Assembly (NCBI RefSeq): GCF_000697965.2
Contig: NZ_CP015880.1
Location: 1,550,001-1,614,000, forward strand
Source of the DNA: Ensifer adhaerens
GTDB taxonomy: Bacteria; Pseudomonadota; Alphaproteobacteria; Rhizobiales; Rhizobiaceae
Reading direction: 5' to 3'
DNA: 64,000 nt
A program made the translations under genes and the position numbers. Below are positions 48,863-58,374 of the stretch, in pieces. Numbering within the stretch: the first letter of the stretch is position 1; each line of letters opens with the position of its first letter. The notes under the pieces are model-generated. The model searched no databases. It worked only from the letters and a program-made list of their open reading frames with translations, and was not told where the DNA came from.

Positions 48863-51094
48863 ATGACGATTTCCAACACCCGCCCCATCACCCCGGACCT
48901 CATCGCATCGCACGGGCTGAAGCCTGACGAATACGAGCGCATCCTCGGCCTGATCGGGCGCGAGCCGACCTTCACCGAGCTCGGCATCTTCTCGGCCATG
49001 TGGAACGAGCACTGCTCCTACAAGTCTTCCAAGAAGTGGCTGCGCACGCTGCCGACCAAGGGGCCGCGCGTCATCCAGGGCCCGGGCGAAAACGCCGGCG
49101 TGGTCGATATCGATGACGGCGACTGCGTCGTCTTCAAGATGGAAAGCCACAACCACCCGTCCTATATCGAGCCCTACCAGGGCGCGGCAACGGGCGTCGG
49201 CGGCATCCTGCGCGACGTCTTCACCATGGGCGCCCGTCCCGTCGCAGCGATGAACGCGCTGCGCTTCGGTTCGCCCGACCACCCGAAGACCCGCCACCTC
49301 GTTTCCGGCGTCGTTGCCGGTGTCGGCGGCTACGGCAACTCCTTCGGCGTTCCGACCGTTGGCGGCGAAGTCGAGTTCGATGCCCGCTACAACGGCAACA
49401 TTCTGGTCAACGCCTTTGCCGCCGGCCTCGCCAAGAGCGATGCCATCTTCTACTCCAAGGCCGAAGGCGTCGGCCTTCCCGTCGTTTATCTCGGTGCGAA
49501 GACCGGCCGCGACGGCGTCGGTGGCGCGACCATGGCGTCCGCCGAGTTCGACGAGTCGATCGAAGAGAAGCGCCCGACCGTTCAGGTCGGCGACCCCTTC
49601 ACCGAAAAGTGCCTGCTCGAAGCCTGCCTCGAGCTGATGACGACCGGCGCCGTCATCGCCATCCAGGACATGGGTGCAGCCGGCCTCACCTGCTCGGCCG
49701 TCGAAATGGGCGCCAAGGGCGACCTCGGCATCGAGCTCGACCTCGACACCGTTCCGGTGCGCGAAGAGCGCATGACCGCCTATGAAATGATGCTGTCGGA
49801 AAGCCAGGAGCGCATGCTCATGGTGCTCGAGCCCGCCAAGGAAGAGGTCGCCAAAGCGATCTTCGTCAAGTGGGGCCTCGATTTCGCAATCGTCGGCAAG
49901 ACGACCGACGACCTGCGCTTCCGTATCCTGCACCAGGGCGAAGAGGTTGCGAACCTGCCAATCAAGGAACTGGGCGACGAAGCGCCGGAATATGATCGTC
50001 CCTGGACCCCGGCCAAGACCGCGGCACCGCTCGCAACCAACGACATTCCGGCAGCCGACGTCGCCGACGCGCTCGTCAAGCTCGTCGGTTCGGCCAACAA
50101 TTCGTCGCGCCGTTGGGTTTACGAGCAGTACGACACGCTGATCCAGGGCAACTCGCTGCAGCTGCCGGGCGGCGACGCCGGTGTCGTGCGCGTCGAAGGT
50201 CATGCCTCCAAGGCGCTTGCCTTCTCCTCCGACGTGACGCCGCGCTACGTCGAAGCCGATCCTTACGAAGGCGGCAAGCAGGCGGTCGCCGAATGCTGGC
50301 GCAACCTGACGGCAACCGGATCGCTGCCGCTGGCAGCCACCGACAACCTCAATTTCGGCAACCCGGAACGCCCTGAGATCATGAGCCAGCTGGTTCATGC
50401 CATCAAGGGCATCGGAGAAGCCTGCACCGCACTCGACTTCCCGATCGTGTCGGGCAACGTCTCGCTCTACAACGAGACAAACGGCCAGGCGATCCTGCCG
50501 ACCCCGACCATCGGCGGTGTCGGCCTGATCAAGGACTGGTCGAAGATGGCGCGCATCCGCTTTGCCGCTGAAGGCGAAACGATCCTCGTCGCCGGCGCGC
50601 CGGCCGGTCTCGGCTCGCACATCGCCCAGTCGGTCTATATGCGCGACGTTCACGGCCGCACCGATGGCCCGGCGCCCCATGTCGATCTGGTGCATGAGCG
50701 CAAGGTTGGCGACTTCGTCCGCGGCCTGATCGTCGACGGTCTTGTAACCGCCGTGCACGATTGCTCGTCGGGCGGCCTGGCACTTGCCGTTGCCGAAATG
50801 GCGATGGCTTCGGGCATCGGCGCCTCGGTCGACGCTGTTGCCGGCCATGATCCGATCGCGACCTTCTACGGCGAAGACCAGGGTCGCTACGTCGTGACGG
50901 TTGCCGCCGGCGCGCTCGACGCGGTTGCCGCTCGTGCCAAGGCTGCCGGCGTCTCGCTCCCCATCATCGGCAAGACCGGCGGCGACGCCGTCAAGCTTGG
51001 CGACGCCAGGGCCGTCTCGGTTGCGGATCTCCGCGCCGCCCATGAAGGCTGGTTCCCGGACTTCATGCAGGGCGACCTCGCGCCTGAAAACTGA
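48863..51094 (+). CDS. purL: FGAM synthase subunit PurL (small type)
   Basis: ATP-dependent synthetase subunit of formylglycinamidine ribonucleotide synthase. 743 residues, the small PurL that needs PurS and PurQ, both encoded 4 kb upstream. The catalytic-region motif [15 protein letters not shown] (H50) and the AIR-synthase-type repeats (for example [16 protein letters not shown] and [15 protein letters not shown]) are present. It is separated from purCSQ by the lipoprotein, mocR and pagL genes, so it has its own promoter. Confidence 0.97.
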   Translation: MTISNTRPITPDLIASHGLKPDEYERILGLIGREPTFTELGIFSAMWNEHCSYKSSKKWLRTLPTKGPRVIQGPGENAGVVDIDDGDCVVFKMESHNHPSYIEPYQGAATGVGGILRDVFTMGARPVAAMNALRFGSPDHPKTRHLVSGVVAGVGGYGNSFGVPTVGGEVEFDARYNGNILVNAFAAGLAKSDAIFYSKAEGVGLPVVYLGAKTGRDGVGGATMASAEFDESIEEKRPTVQVGDPFTEKCLLEACLELMTTGAVIAIQDMGAAGLTCSAVEMGAKGDLGIELDLDTVPVREERMTAYEMMLSESQERMLMVLEPAKEEVAKAIFVKWGLDFAIVGKTTDDLRFRILHQGEEVANLPIKELGDEAPEYDRPWTPAKTAAPLATNDIPAADVADALVKLVGSANNSSRRWVYEQYDTLIQGNSLQLPGGDAGVVRVEGHASKALAFSSDVTPRYVEADPYEGGKQAVAECWRNLTATGSLPLAATDNLNFGNPERPEIMSQLVHAIKGIGEACTALDFPIVSGNVSLYNETNGQAILPTPTIGGVGLIKDWSKMARIRFAAEGETILVAGAPAGLGSHIAQSVYMRDVHGRTDGPAPHVDLVHERKVGDFVRGLIVDGLVTAVHDCSSGGLALAVAEMAMASGIGASVDAVAGHDPIATFYGEDQGRYVVTVAAGALDAVAARAKAAGVSLPIIGKTGGDAVKLGDARAVSVADLRAAHEGWFPDFMQGDLAPEN

Positions 51095-51103
51095 GAGATC
51101 GAT

Positions 51104-51134
51104 GACGGGAGCCGCACTTTCTGCGGCTCCCGTC
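51104..51134 (+). terminator. Strong hairpin after purL without U-tract
   Basis: Perfect 13-bp stem (51104-51116 with 51122-51134), loop CTTTC, followed by ACCCC. It is terminator-like in stem only; it may protect the purL mRNA end or slow transcription. Confidence 0.5.
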
Positions 51135-51319
51135 ACCCCTGTTGCGTGCCTGCTTGCAGGCGCTGCCGAGGGCGATCATTTGATCGTGTCGGCGCTGGCA
51201 ACTGCCCTCCCTCACCCAATTCAGCAATTGCGTTCCGCCCCTGAATCGTGGTTCCCTTGTTTCATGGACAACGTCGGCAGGCTGCTGACGTTGCAGAATA
51301 AAAAGGGAGTTGGCGTATC

Positions 51320-51553
51320 ATGCCCATGACACCAGGCGACATCGAAGACATGATCAAGGCGGGGATTCCCGGAGCCAAGGTCACGATCCGCGATCTGGCC
51401 GGTGACGGCGACCACTATGCCGCCGAAGTCGTGGCCGAAGCGTTTCGTGGCAAAAGCCGCGTGCAGCAGCACCAGATGGTCTACAACGCACTGAAGGGCA
51501 ATATGGGCGGCGTGCTACATGCCCTGGCACTTCAGACGAGCGCGCCGGAGTAA
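51320..51553 (+). CDS. BolA-family protein
   Basis: 77 residues, the short BolA form. The C-terminal core GKSRVQQHQMVYNALKG holds the conserved histidine used with monothiol glutaredoxin to coordinate a shared [2Fe-2S] cluster. Grx4 is encoded 400 bp downstream in the same direction, the common pairing. In rhizobia BolA and Grx4 link to iron sensing. The ATG at 51320 has a GGAG site; the ATG two codons later is possible. Confidence 0.92.
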   Translation: MPMTPGDIEDMIKAGIPGAKVTIRDLAGDGDHYAAEVVAEAFRGKSRVQQHQMVYNALKGNMGGVLHALALQTSAPE

Positions 51554-51559
51554 GCTGGC

Positions 51560-51805
51560 GTGGCTGACCTGATCAAGGAACTCGTCAGCGGCGTCGTTGA
51601 CAGCGCGCTCAAGGAAATTCTGAGGAAGACCGGCGTCAAGCGCACGACCACCAAGCGGACGAAGCGCCGGACGCGGCCGGCGGCCTCTGGCGGCGGCATC
51701 CTCGCGGATATCCTTGAAGCCGCCATCCGCAAGCCGGCGAAGAAACAGGTCAGCCGGCGGAAAACCTCGGCGGCGCGCAGCAAGGCGCGGCGCCGCACGG
51801 CTTGA
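51560..51805 (+). CDS. Small, highly basic protein between bolA and grxD
   Basis: 81 residues from a GTG, 6 bp after the bolA stop. It has an amphipathic N-terminal helix (ADLIKELVSGVVDSALKEIL), a Lys/Arg-Thr-rich middle, a second hydrophobic helix (GGGILADILEAAIRK) and a basic tail. 24 of 81 residues are K or R. It resembles histone-H1-like or ribosome-binding tails in composition only; I do not recognise a family. Position argues for co-expression with bolA. Confidence 0.6.
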   Translation: MADLIKELVSGVVDSALKEILRKTGVKRTTTKRTKRRTRPAASGGGILADILEAAIRKPAKKQVSRRKTSAARSKARRRTA

Positions 51806-51855
51806 GTGGTATTAAAACCACATCTTGAGGCCCATCAATATTTGTTGCGATTGGG

Positions 51856-51870
51856 TGGTGAAAATCACCA
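51856..51870. promoter_or_regulatory. Perfect inverted repeat upstream of grxD
   Basis: TGGTGA-AAA-TCACCA, 67 bases before the grxD ATG, with a possible -10 (TATCTA) 20 bases downstream. It is a candidate operator controlling grxD apart from bolA. Confidence 0.45.
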
Positions 51871-51936
51871 ATATGCATGCTATCTAAGACCCAATCGATA
51901 TCCGGCCCTTGAAGCCGGCGCAGGAAGGAAGACAGG

Positions 51937-52275
51937 ATGAGCGGAATTCACGAATTCATCGACAACGAAGTCAAGACGAACGATGTGGTGCTCTTCATGA
52001 AGGGTACGCCGCAGTTCCCGCAGTGTGGCTTCTCCGGTCAGGTGGTCCAGATTCTCGACTACATCGGCGTCGACTACAAGGGCATCAACGTGCTCGCCGA
52101 CGCGGACCTGCGCCAGGGCATCAAGGACTATTCCAACTGGCCGACGATCCCGCAGCTCTACGTCAAGGGCGAATTCGTCGGCGGTTGCGACATCGTGCGT
52201 GAGATGTTCCAGGCCGGCGAACTTCAGTCCCACCTTTCGGAGCAGGGTATCGCCGTCAAGGGCGCTGTCGCCTGA
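51937..52275 (+). CDS. grxD: Monothiol glutaredoxin (Grx4/GrxD)
   Basis: 112 residues with the CGFS active site (C30 in FPQCGFSGQ) and the [19 protein letters not shown] glutathione-binding end. It binds a glutathione-ligated [2Fe-2S] cluster, passes it on, and pairs with BolA. The context (bolA upstream, suf operon 40 kb away) fits Fe-S trafficking. It is followed by a clear terminator. Confidence 0.97.
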   Translation: MSGIHEFIDNEVKTNDVVLFMKGTPQFPQCGFSGQVVQILDYIGVDYKGINVLADADLRQGIKDYSNWPTIPQLYVKGEFVGGCDIVREMFQAGELQSHLSEQGIAVKGAVA

Positions 52276-52306
52276 TCTAAGGACGCCTTGTCCCGATCCA
52301 TCGGAG

Positions 52307-52328
52307 AAGGCGGGCAACCGCCTTTTTT
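52307..52328 (+). terminator. Rho-independent terminator of grxD
   Basis: AAGGCGG (52307-52313), GCAA loop, CCGCCTT and further T residues. Confidence 0.88.
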
Positions 52329-52750
52329 GATTCGGACGTTCCGTCCGGATCTCGATTTTCGTTGTCTTCCCAAAGGCTTTGCGCGCTTGGTTCGCGCAAT
52401 GACCGTTTGAATGTTTGTGAAAGCAGGCTTCCTTCCTGAAACGTTTCCGGCGTTCTGCAGCGAGGCCTGGGGCCGCATTTTCGGCCTGTCATGAAGCAGT
52501 CGCGATCGTTCGGCATAAGCAGCAGCGGTTCCCGCTCCGGCCTCCCGGCACGGAAATGACCCCGTCGCTGCCGATCGATGCTCCCGCCGCTTCCTGCAGG
52601 CCCGGTCCATGTGGTGCGGCTTCCCGGTCGCTCCCGCCTGACATCCCTGTGCCGACCGGCATTTAGCCAGCCGACATCCTTCTTTTTCCGGAGCGGTCCG
52701 GACCCAGACCTGTTTCGCTTGGCGCCCACCGCGCCGCTAGGACTTTTGAA
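52329..52750 (+). other. Long leader before the first MFS gene
   Basis: 422 bp with no conserved gene. It holds a hairpin around TCGGACG-TTC-CGTCCGGA (52332-52348) and one around TTGCGCGC...GCGCAA (near 52378-52398). Two mini-frames follow each other: ATG ACC GTT TGA (52399-52410) and a 27-codon frame (52411-52494), neither with a ribosome site. This could be a leader-peptide or attenuator region; nothing proves it. Confidence 0.4.
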
Positions 52751-53989
52751 ATGACAAGCACGACCAACGACGATGCCCTGCCCGGCCTCACGAAATTCCA
52801 GTTCATCGCGCTGATGGCCACACTGATGGCGACGAACGCGATTTCGATCGACATCATGCTGCCGGGCCTCCAGGAAATCGGGGCCAGCCTGGGCGTGGCG
52901 TCGGAAAACGAGCGGCAATACATCATCACCGCCTACCTGCTCGGCATGGGCGTGGCGCAGCTGTTCTTCGGCCCACTGTCGGACCGGTTCGGGCGCAAGC
53001 CGCCGCTTCTGGCGGGCCTTGCCCTTTATGCCGTCTGTGCGGTGGCAATTGCCATGGTGCCGACCTTCGGCCTCATGCTCGCCCTTCGCTTCATGCAGGG
53101 CGCGGGTGCGGCTGCCACGCGCGTCATCACCATCTCGATCGTCCGCGACGTCTATGGCGGCCGGCAGATGGCCGAGGTGATGTCGCTGGTCATGATGGTG
53201 TTCATGATCGTGCCTGTGATCGCCCCGTCGATCGGCCAGCTCATCATCAGCTTTGCCGAGTGGCATATGATCTTTGTCATCGTCGCGCTTTATGCGGTGA
53301 TGAACATCGCGATCGTGCTGTCGAAGCTCGGCGAAACGCTTGATCCGGCCCACCGCCGCGCCTTCACGCCTTCGGTAATCCTAAGCGGTTTCCGCATCGT
53401 GCTGACCAACCGGTTGTCGCTGCTTTATACGCTCGCGACCTCGGTTATCCTTGGCGCGCTCTTCGGCTTCATCAACTCGGCGCAGCAGGTGCTGGTCGGC
53501 GTCTACGATCTGGGCGTGTGGTTTCCGCTTGTCTTTGCGGCTTTCGCGAGTATGATGGCGGTCGCTTCCTTTACCAACTCCCGCCTCGTCCGCCGCTTCG
53601 GCATGCGGCCGTTGTCCCATGCGGCCCTCTGCGGCTTTACGCTCGCAAGCTTCATCTGGATGTCGGCCTCGCTCTATGCGCCGCTGCCCTTCCCGGCCTT
53701 CGTGGTCCTCTATTGCGCCACGATGTTCCAGTTCGGGCTGATCGCGCCAAACTTCAACGCCATGGCCATGGAGCCGCTCGGCCATGTCGCCGGCACGGCG
53801 TCCTCGGTTCTCGGCTTCATGCAGACGATCGGCGGGAGCGTGATCGGAGCCTTCATCGGCCAGTCCTTCGACGGAACGGCCACCCCGCTTGCCACCGGCT
53901 ACTTCACCGTCGCGGCCATCGGCCTCGTCTTCGTGCTCATCGCCGAACGCGGCAAGCTGTTCAAACCGCACCATCAGCCGGCCGGCTGA
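52751..53989 (+). CDS. Bcr/CflA-type MFS drug exporter (first of a tandem pair)
   Basis: 412 residues, 12 transmembrane helices. The MFS motif between helices 2 and 3 (GPLSDRFGRKPPLLAG), the Bcr-like NAISIDIMLPGLQEIG start and the RVITISIVRDVYGGRQMAEVMS loop (abridged: SIVRDVYGGRQMAE) place it in the drug:H+ antiporter Bcr/CflA family. It is about half identical by eye in helices 1-6 with the next gene, so the pair arose by duplication. The substrate is unknown. It begins after an unusually long leader. Confidence 0.92.
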   Translation: MTSTTNDDALPGLTKFQFIALMATLMATNAISIDIMLPGLQEIGASLGVASENERQYIITAYLLGMGVAQLFFGPLSDRFGRKPPLLAGLALYAVCAVAIAMVPTFGLMLALRFMQGAGAAATRVITISIVRDVYGGRQMAEVMSLVMMVFMIVPVIAPSIGQLIISFAEWHMIFVIVALYAVMNIAIVLSKLGETLDPAHRRAFTPSVILSGFRIVLTNRLSLLYTLATSVILGALFGFINSAQQVLVGVYDLGVWFPLVFAAFASMMAVASFTNSRLVRRFGMRPLSHAALCGFTLASFIWMSASLYAPLPFPAFVVLYCATMFQFGLIAPNFNAMAMEPLGHVAGTASSVLGFMQTIGGSVIGAFIGQSFDGTATPLATGYFTVAAIGLVFVLIAERGKLFKPHHQPAG

Positions 53990-54070
53990 GCTCTAAAGCG
54001 CCAACTGTCGCTGTCGCGCTCTAAACCGCCGACCAGCCTTTTCCAAAGATTGAATTTACGGGTTTTCCCA

Positions 54071-55363
54071 ATGTCCACCATCACCAATCAATCCGAACAT
54101 GTCGACGGGGTCTCGGGGGCCGAGCGCCTCAACATGGGCATCGTCGAATTCATCATCACCATCGCCGTCATGACGGCGAGCGTCGCCATCGCCATCGACA
54201 GCATGCTGCCGGCTCTGCCGGCAATCGGCCAGTCGCTGAACGTCGCCAACACCAACGACAGCCAGCTGGTGATCGGCGTCTTCTTCCTCGGCTTCGGCAT
54301 CTCGCAGATCTTCTTCGGCAGCCTGTCCGATGCCTTCGGCCGCCGCAAGGTGCTGCTCGGCGGCCTCGCCTTCTTCACCGTGTCGATGTTTGCCGCCGCC
54401 CTCACCCAGAGCTTCGAGACGCTGCTGATCCTGCGCTTCATCCAGGGCATCGGTGCTGCGGCCATCCGCATCACCACCATGGCGATCGTGCGCGACTGCT
54501 TCGGCGGCCGCGAAATGGCGCGCGTCATGTCCTATGTGATGATCGTCTTCATGATCGTACCGATCGTCGCTCCGTCGATCGGCCAGCTCGTCATCCTCTA
54601 TGCCAACTGGCACTGGATCTTCATCCTGATCGGCGTCATCGGCGCGATCCTCTTCGTCTGGGCCTTTTCCCGCATGAAGGAGTCCCTGCCGCGCGAAGAG
54701 CGCATGCCGCTCTCCGTCGGTGCGGTCGCGTCGGGTTTCAAGACCGTTCTCACCAACCGCATCACTTGCGGCTACATGATCGGCATGACGATGTTTACCG
54801 CCGTCATCTGCGCCTACATCGTCACGGTCCAGCAGATCTTCGGCGAGGTCTACGGCCTCGGTGACTGGCTGCCGATCGCCTTTGCAGGTACGGCCGGTGG
54901 CATTGCTGTCGCCAACTTCGCCAACGGCTTCTTCGTCCGCAGCTTCGGCATGCGCCGCATCTCGCATGTCTCGATGATCCTGTTTACGCTGATCTCGGTC
55001 GCGGGCTTCGTGATGTCGCTCTCCGGCACGCCGGCCTTCGTCGTCAGCTATCTGATGTTCTCGGTGCTCCTGATGTTCTTCGCGGTCATCGCGACGAACT
55101 TCACCGCGATCAGCCTGGAGCCGATGGGTCACCTTGCCGGCACCGCTACGGCGATCACCGGCTTCGTCTCGACGACCGGTGGCGCGCTCATCGGCGGCGC
55201 CGTCGGCCAGCTCTTCAACGGCACGCTGCAGCCGCTGTTCGGCGGCTTCGCCCTCTTCGGGGCCTTGACCATCCTGGCAACGCTCTGGGCCGAGAAGGGC
55301 AAGCTCTTTACCCATCCCGGCGACAAGGACGTCAGCATGGATCACGGTGGCGGCCATATGTAA
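54071..55363 (+). CDS. Bcr/CflA-type MFS drug exporter (second of a tandem pair)
   Basis: 430 residues, 12 transmembrane helices. GSLSDAFGRRKVLLGG between helices 2 and 3 and AIVRDCFGGREMARVMS mirror the first exporter. The C-terminus differs: HPGDKDVSMDHGGGHM adds four histidines and could bind metal. The frame also opens at a TTG 21 bases upstream. The 81-bp gap from the first gene holds a direct repeat (GCTCTAAAGCGCC and GCTCTAAACCGCC). The two probably share a transcript, ending at the strong terminator downstream. Confidence 0.92.
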   Translation: MSTITNQSEHVDGVSGAERLNMGIVEFIITIAVMTASVAIAIDSMLPALPAIGQSLNVANTNDSQLVIGVFFLGFGISQIFFGSLSDAFGRRKVLLGGLAFFTVSMFAAALTQSFETLLILRFIQGIGAAAIRITTMAIVRDCFGGREMARVMSYVMIVFMIVPIVAPSIGQLVILYANWHWIFILIGVIGAILFVWAFSRMKESLPREERMPLSVGAVASGFKTVLTNRITCGYMIGMTMFTAVICAYIVTVQQIFGEVYGLGDWLPIAFAGTAGGIAVANFANGFFVRSFGMRRISHVSMILFTLISVAGFVMSLSGTPAFVVSYLMFSVLLMFFAVIATNFTAISLEPMGHLAGTATAITGFVSTTGGALIGGAVGQLFNGTLQPLFGGFALFGALTILATLWAEKGKLFTHPGDKDVSMDHGGGHM

Positions 55364-55383
55364 CCGGCCGCCGTAAGGCAAAC

Positions 55384-55420
55384 AAAAAGCCCGCCCGGAG
55401 CAATCCGGGCGGGCTTTGTA
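55384..55420. terminator. Bidirectional Rho-independent terminator
   Basis: Perfect 14-bp stem (55386-55399 with 55404-55417), GCAA loop, A run before and T-rich sequence after. It serves the MFS pair and the convergent phosphatase gene. Confidence 0.93.
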
Positions 55421-55441
55421 TTTTGGGCTGCTTCGAACGGC

Positions 55442-56266
55442 TTAGACCGTGAAGACCTCGCGGCGCAGCGTCTCCCAGCTCTCCTTGTCGGTGGCAAGCA
55501 GCAGGCCGCCATTGAGATGGGACGGCAGATAGGGCGAGCCGTCGAAGCGGGCGGCATAGGCGCCGGCTTCCTGCGAAATCAGCGTGCCAGCCAGGTGATC
55601 CCACGGCATCAGCTTCTGGTACATCAGGAAGTGGATGTGACCGCCGGCAAGCATGCGATATTCATGCGCGGCGCAGCGGTAGCTGGTGGCGATGCGAACC
55701 TTGGCCATGTTGGCCATGACTTCGCGGCGTGCTTCCTGCTTGTAAAAACCGGTCGAGGCACCGCCGACCATGGCCTCGAGCGGCACGCCTGCGGTGACCG
55801 ACAGGCGCTCCTGCGATCCATTGGCGCGGCACATCCAGGCGCCGGAGCCCTTCTCGGCGATCACCCAGTCGTTGCCGAGCGGATCGTAGATGATGCCGGC
55901 AACCGTCTCGCCCTTGGCGACGACGCTTGCCATAACGCCGAAGAGCGGCACGCCGGCGGCGAAATTGAAGGTGCCGTCGATCGGGTCGACGACGACGGCG
56001 AGATCGGCATCGGCGAGCTTGTCGAGCAGCGCCGGGTCGGCCGCAACCGATTCTTCGCCGACGAAAAGTGCGCCCGGCGCGACGTCTTCGATGCGTGCCT
56101 TGATCAGCCGTTCGGCCGCCTCGTCGCCCTCGGTCACGAGGTCGATCGCTTCCGATTTCACCCTGACGTCGCCGGCTTCAAGATTGCGGAACCGCGGCAG
56201 GATCTCTTTCACCGCCGCTTCCTGCAGCAGATTGGCAAGGCCGGCAATGTCGACGGAATGGCTCAT
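55442..56266 (-). CDS. Inositol-monophosphatase-family phosphatase
   Basis: 274 residues. Mg-dependent sugar-phosphatase fold with GEES (70-73), DPIDGT (94-99) and a WDHLAG segment, all metal-site motifs. Family members hydrolyse inositol phosphates, histidinol phosphate or PAPS; the exact substrate is unclear. The frame is open 62 codons further into ttcA, but the ATG at 56266 overlaps the ttcA stop by 4 bp (ATGA), the usual coupled arrangement. Confidence 0.9.
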   Translation of the reverse strand: MSHSVDIAGLANLLQEAAVKEILPRFRNLEAGDVRVKSEAIDLVTEGDEAAERLIKARIEDVAPGALFVGEESVAADPALLDKLADADLAVVVDPIDGTFNFAAGVPLFGVMASVVAKGETVAGIIYDPLGNDWVIAEKGSGAWMCRANGSQERLSVTAGVPLEAMVGGASTGFYKQEARREVMANMAKVRIATSYRCAAHEYRMLAGGHIHFLMYQKLMPWDHLAGTLISQEAGAYAARFDGSPYLPSHLNGGLLLATDKESWETLRREVFTV

Positions 56267-57144
56267 TCTTTGGGCTCCGGTGTGAGGGACTGGAAATCGA
56301 ACAGCTTGGGATCGAGCAGGTGCGACGGGTTCACGTGGCCAAGCGCCCGCAGCATCGTGTCCTTGCGGCCCGGCATGCGTCGCTCGATATCGGCCAGCAT
56401 CGCCTTCATCGCATTGCGCTCGAGGCCGTCCTGCGAGCCGCAGAGGTCGCACGGGATGATCGGAAACTCCATGGCCGCCGCGAACTTGGCGAGATCGTCC
56501 TCGGCCGCATAGGCGAGTGGCCGAAGCAGCATCAGGTCGCCCTCGTCGTTCAAGAGCTTTGCCGGCATCGAAGCCAGCCGGCCGCCGTGGAAGAAGTTCA
56601 TGAAGAAGGTTTCGAGAATGTCCTCGCGGTGGTGGCCGAGCACCAGCGCGTCGCAGCCCTCTTCACGGGCGATGCGATAGAGGTTGCCGCGGCGCAGCCG
56701 CGAACAGAGCGAACAGTAGGTCGCCCCCGTCGGCACCTTTTCCTTCACGATCGAGTAGGTGTCGCGATACTCGATGCGATGCTTGACGCCGATCGATGCC
56801 AGGTATTCCGGCAGGATGTGCTTCGGGAAGTTCGGCTGGCCCTGGTCGAGGTTGCAGGCAATGAGCTCCACCGGCAGCAGCCCGCGCCATTGCAGATCCA
56901 TGAGCAGCGCCAGCAGGCTGTAGCTGTCCTTGCCGCCGGAAAGGCCGATCAGCCAGCGCTTGGCGCCCTTCAGCATGCCGAAGTCGTCGAGCGCCTGGCG
57001 GGTCTGGCGAAGAAGGCGCTTGCGCAGCTTATTAAACGAGACGGAGGACGGCATGCGGCTGAACAGCGGATGCGCGCCGGCGTCGATTTCGGTCTCAAAA
57101 ATGGTTTCGGCCTGGTCTTGCGACGCGTTGAGCGAAAGGTCCAT
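56263..57144 (-). CDS. ttcA: tRNA 2-thiocytidine synthetase TtcA
   Basis: Thiolates cytidine 32 of tRNAs using ATP and an Fe-S cluster. 293 residues. PP-loop SGGKDS (69-74) and two CxxC pairs (C144/C147 in [12 protein letters not shown]232/C235 in CDLCGSQ) are intact; these ligate the cluster. It depends on the suf pathway encoded in this window. It is coupled to the downstream phosphatase. Confidence 0.96.
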   Translation of the reverse strand: MDLSLNASQDQAETIFETEIDAGAHPLFSRMPSSVSFNKLRKRLLRQTRQALDDFGMLKGAKRWLIGLSGGKDSYSLLALLMDLQWRGLLPVELIACNLDQGQPNFPKHILPEYLASIGVKHRIEYRDTYSIVKEKVPTGATYCSLCSRLRRGNLYRIAREEGCDALVLGHHREDILETFFMNFFHGGRLASMPAKLLNDEGDLMLLRPLAYAAEDDLAKFAAAMEFPIIPCDLCGSQDGLERNAMKAMLADIERRMPGRKDTMLRALGHVNPSHLLDPKLFDFQSLTPEPKE

Positions 57145-57273
57145 GGCGGGGATCCTGTGCGGCAGGCAGGCGCAACCGGCGCCCGGCTAATCTTGGGCCA
57201 GCACTTGCCCGCTCCAGCCGTCAAGATCAAGGGAAATCGGCCGCACAGTGCAGATCGCCCTTGTCGGACGAGT

Positions 57274-58221
57274 TCAGGGACCGAAGACCGACCAGCCAGT
57301 GCGCGCCGCGAGCATTTCGAGCGCCAGCGATCCGAGCAGCGAATTGCCGTTTTCGTTGAGGCCAGGCGACCAGACGGCAACCGACGCCTTGCCAGGCGCC
57401 ACCGCCAGAATGCCGCCGCCAACGCCGCTCTTTCCCGGCAGGCCGACGCGATAGGCAAAATCGCCCGAGCCGTCATAGTGGCCGCAGGTCAGCATCAGTG
57501 CGTTGATGCGCCGCGCCCGCTGGCGCGAGACGACGTTATGGCCGGTCAGCGGATTGCTGCCGCCGGCGGCCAGAAACAGCCCGGCTTTCGCAAGCTGGCT
57601 GCAGGTCATGGAAAGCGCGCAGTGATGGAAATAGACGCCGAGCACGTGGTCGACGGGGTGGTCGAGCTTGCCGAAGGAGCGCATGAAATTGGCAAGCGCG
57701 AAGTTCCGGTAACCGGTGGCCGTCTCCGAACGCGCGACCTCATGGTCGATGACGATCTGGTCGTCGTCGGCGAGATAGCGGACGAACTGTACGATCTCGC
57801 CGATCAGTTCCCGCGGCGTATGGCCGGCAAGGATCAAGTCGCTGATGGTGATGGCGCCGGCATTGATGAAGGGGTTGCGCGGCTTTCCGCCCTCTTGCTC
57901 GAGCTGGACGATCGAGTTGAAGGCGGAGCCTGAGGGCTCGCGGCCGACACGGTGCCAGATGTTCTCGCCGTGCTTGCCGAGGGCCAGCGTCAGCGTGAAG
58001 ACCTTGGAGACGCTCTGGATCGAGAACGGCACCTCGGCATCGCCGACGCGATAGATCTGGCCGCCTGTGGTCACGATCGCCATGCCGAAATGCTTGGCGT
58101 CCACGCGCGCGAGCTGTGGAATGTAGTCGGCGACCTTGCCCTGGCCGAACCGGGGGCTCAGCTCCCGATGAATGTCGTCGATGATCGCCTGCAGATCCTG
58201 CGGCTTCTGCTCTTCGGGCAT
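57274..58221 (-). CDS. glsA: Glutaminase A
   Basis: Hydrolyses glutamine to glutamate and ammonia. 315 residues, serine-dependent beta-lactamase-like fold. SxxK motif SVSK (S70, K73), NPFINAGAI and the GKSGVGGGI loop are intact. Single domain, without the STAS or ankyrin additions found in some homologues. A GGGAAGCCCGATG-type start lies at 58221. It is separated from rpsD by a clear terminator. Confidence 0.96.
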   Translation of the reverse strand: MPEEQKPQDLQAIIDDIHRELSPRFGQGKVADYIPQLARVDAKHFGMAIVTTGGQIYRVGDAEVPFSIQSVSKVFTLTLALGKHGENIWHRVGREPSGSAFNSIVQLEQEGGKPRNPFINAGAITISDLILAGHTPRELIGEIVQFVRYLADDDQIVIDHEVARSETATGYRNFALANFMRSFGKLDHPVDHVLGVYFHHCALSMTCSQLAKAGLFLAAGGSNPLTGHNVVSRQRARRINALMLTCGHYDGSGDFAYRVGLPGKSGVGGGILAVAPGKASVAVWSPGLNENGNSLLGSLALEMLAARTGWSVFGP

Positions 58222-58317
58222 CGGGCTTCCCTCTTGGTCATCGCTTTCGGATCGAGGCGACGATAAGGCGCTTATTCGCTGGGGTCCGCGGTAGCGCGGA
58301 TGCTGATCGGCACTGAC

Positions 58318-58345
58318 AAAAAAGCCGCCCGTTTCCGGGCGGCTT
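58318..58345 (-). terminator. Terminator of rpsD
   Basis: Minus strand: AAGCCGCCCG stem (58336-58345 with 58322-58331), GAAA loop, six T residues (58318-58323). Confidence 0.92.
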
Positions 58346-58374
58346 TCGAAACGTCACAAGGCGAGAGCCTCGGA

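Noticed and set aside
48698..51136. An 812-residue antisense open frame across purL
   Set aside because: A mirror of purL caused by high GC; its composition (Asp, Arg, His, Gly rich) and lack of motifs are typical of shadow frames.
52224..52610. A 128-residue minus-strand frame in the MFS leader
   Set aside because: Overlaps the grxD end and its terminator, with no recognisable motif or ribosome site.
54056..55381. A 441-residue antisense frame over the second MFS gene
   Set aside because: Extremely rich in D, E, H and A, as expected from reverse-reading membrane-protein codons.
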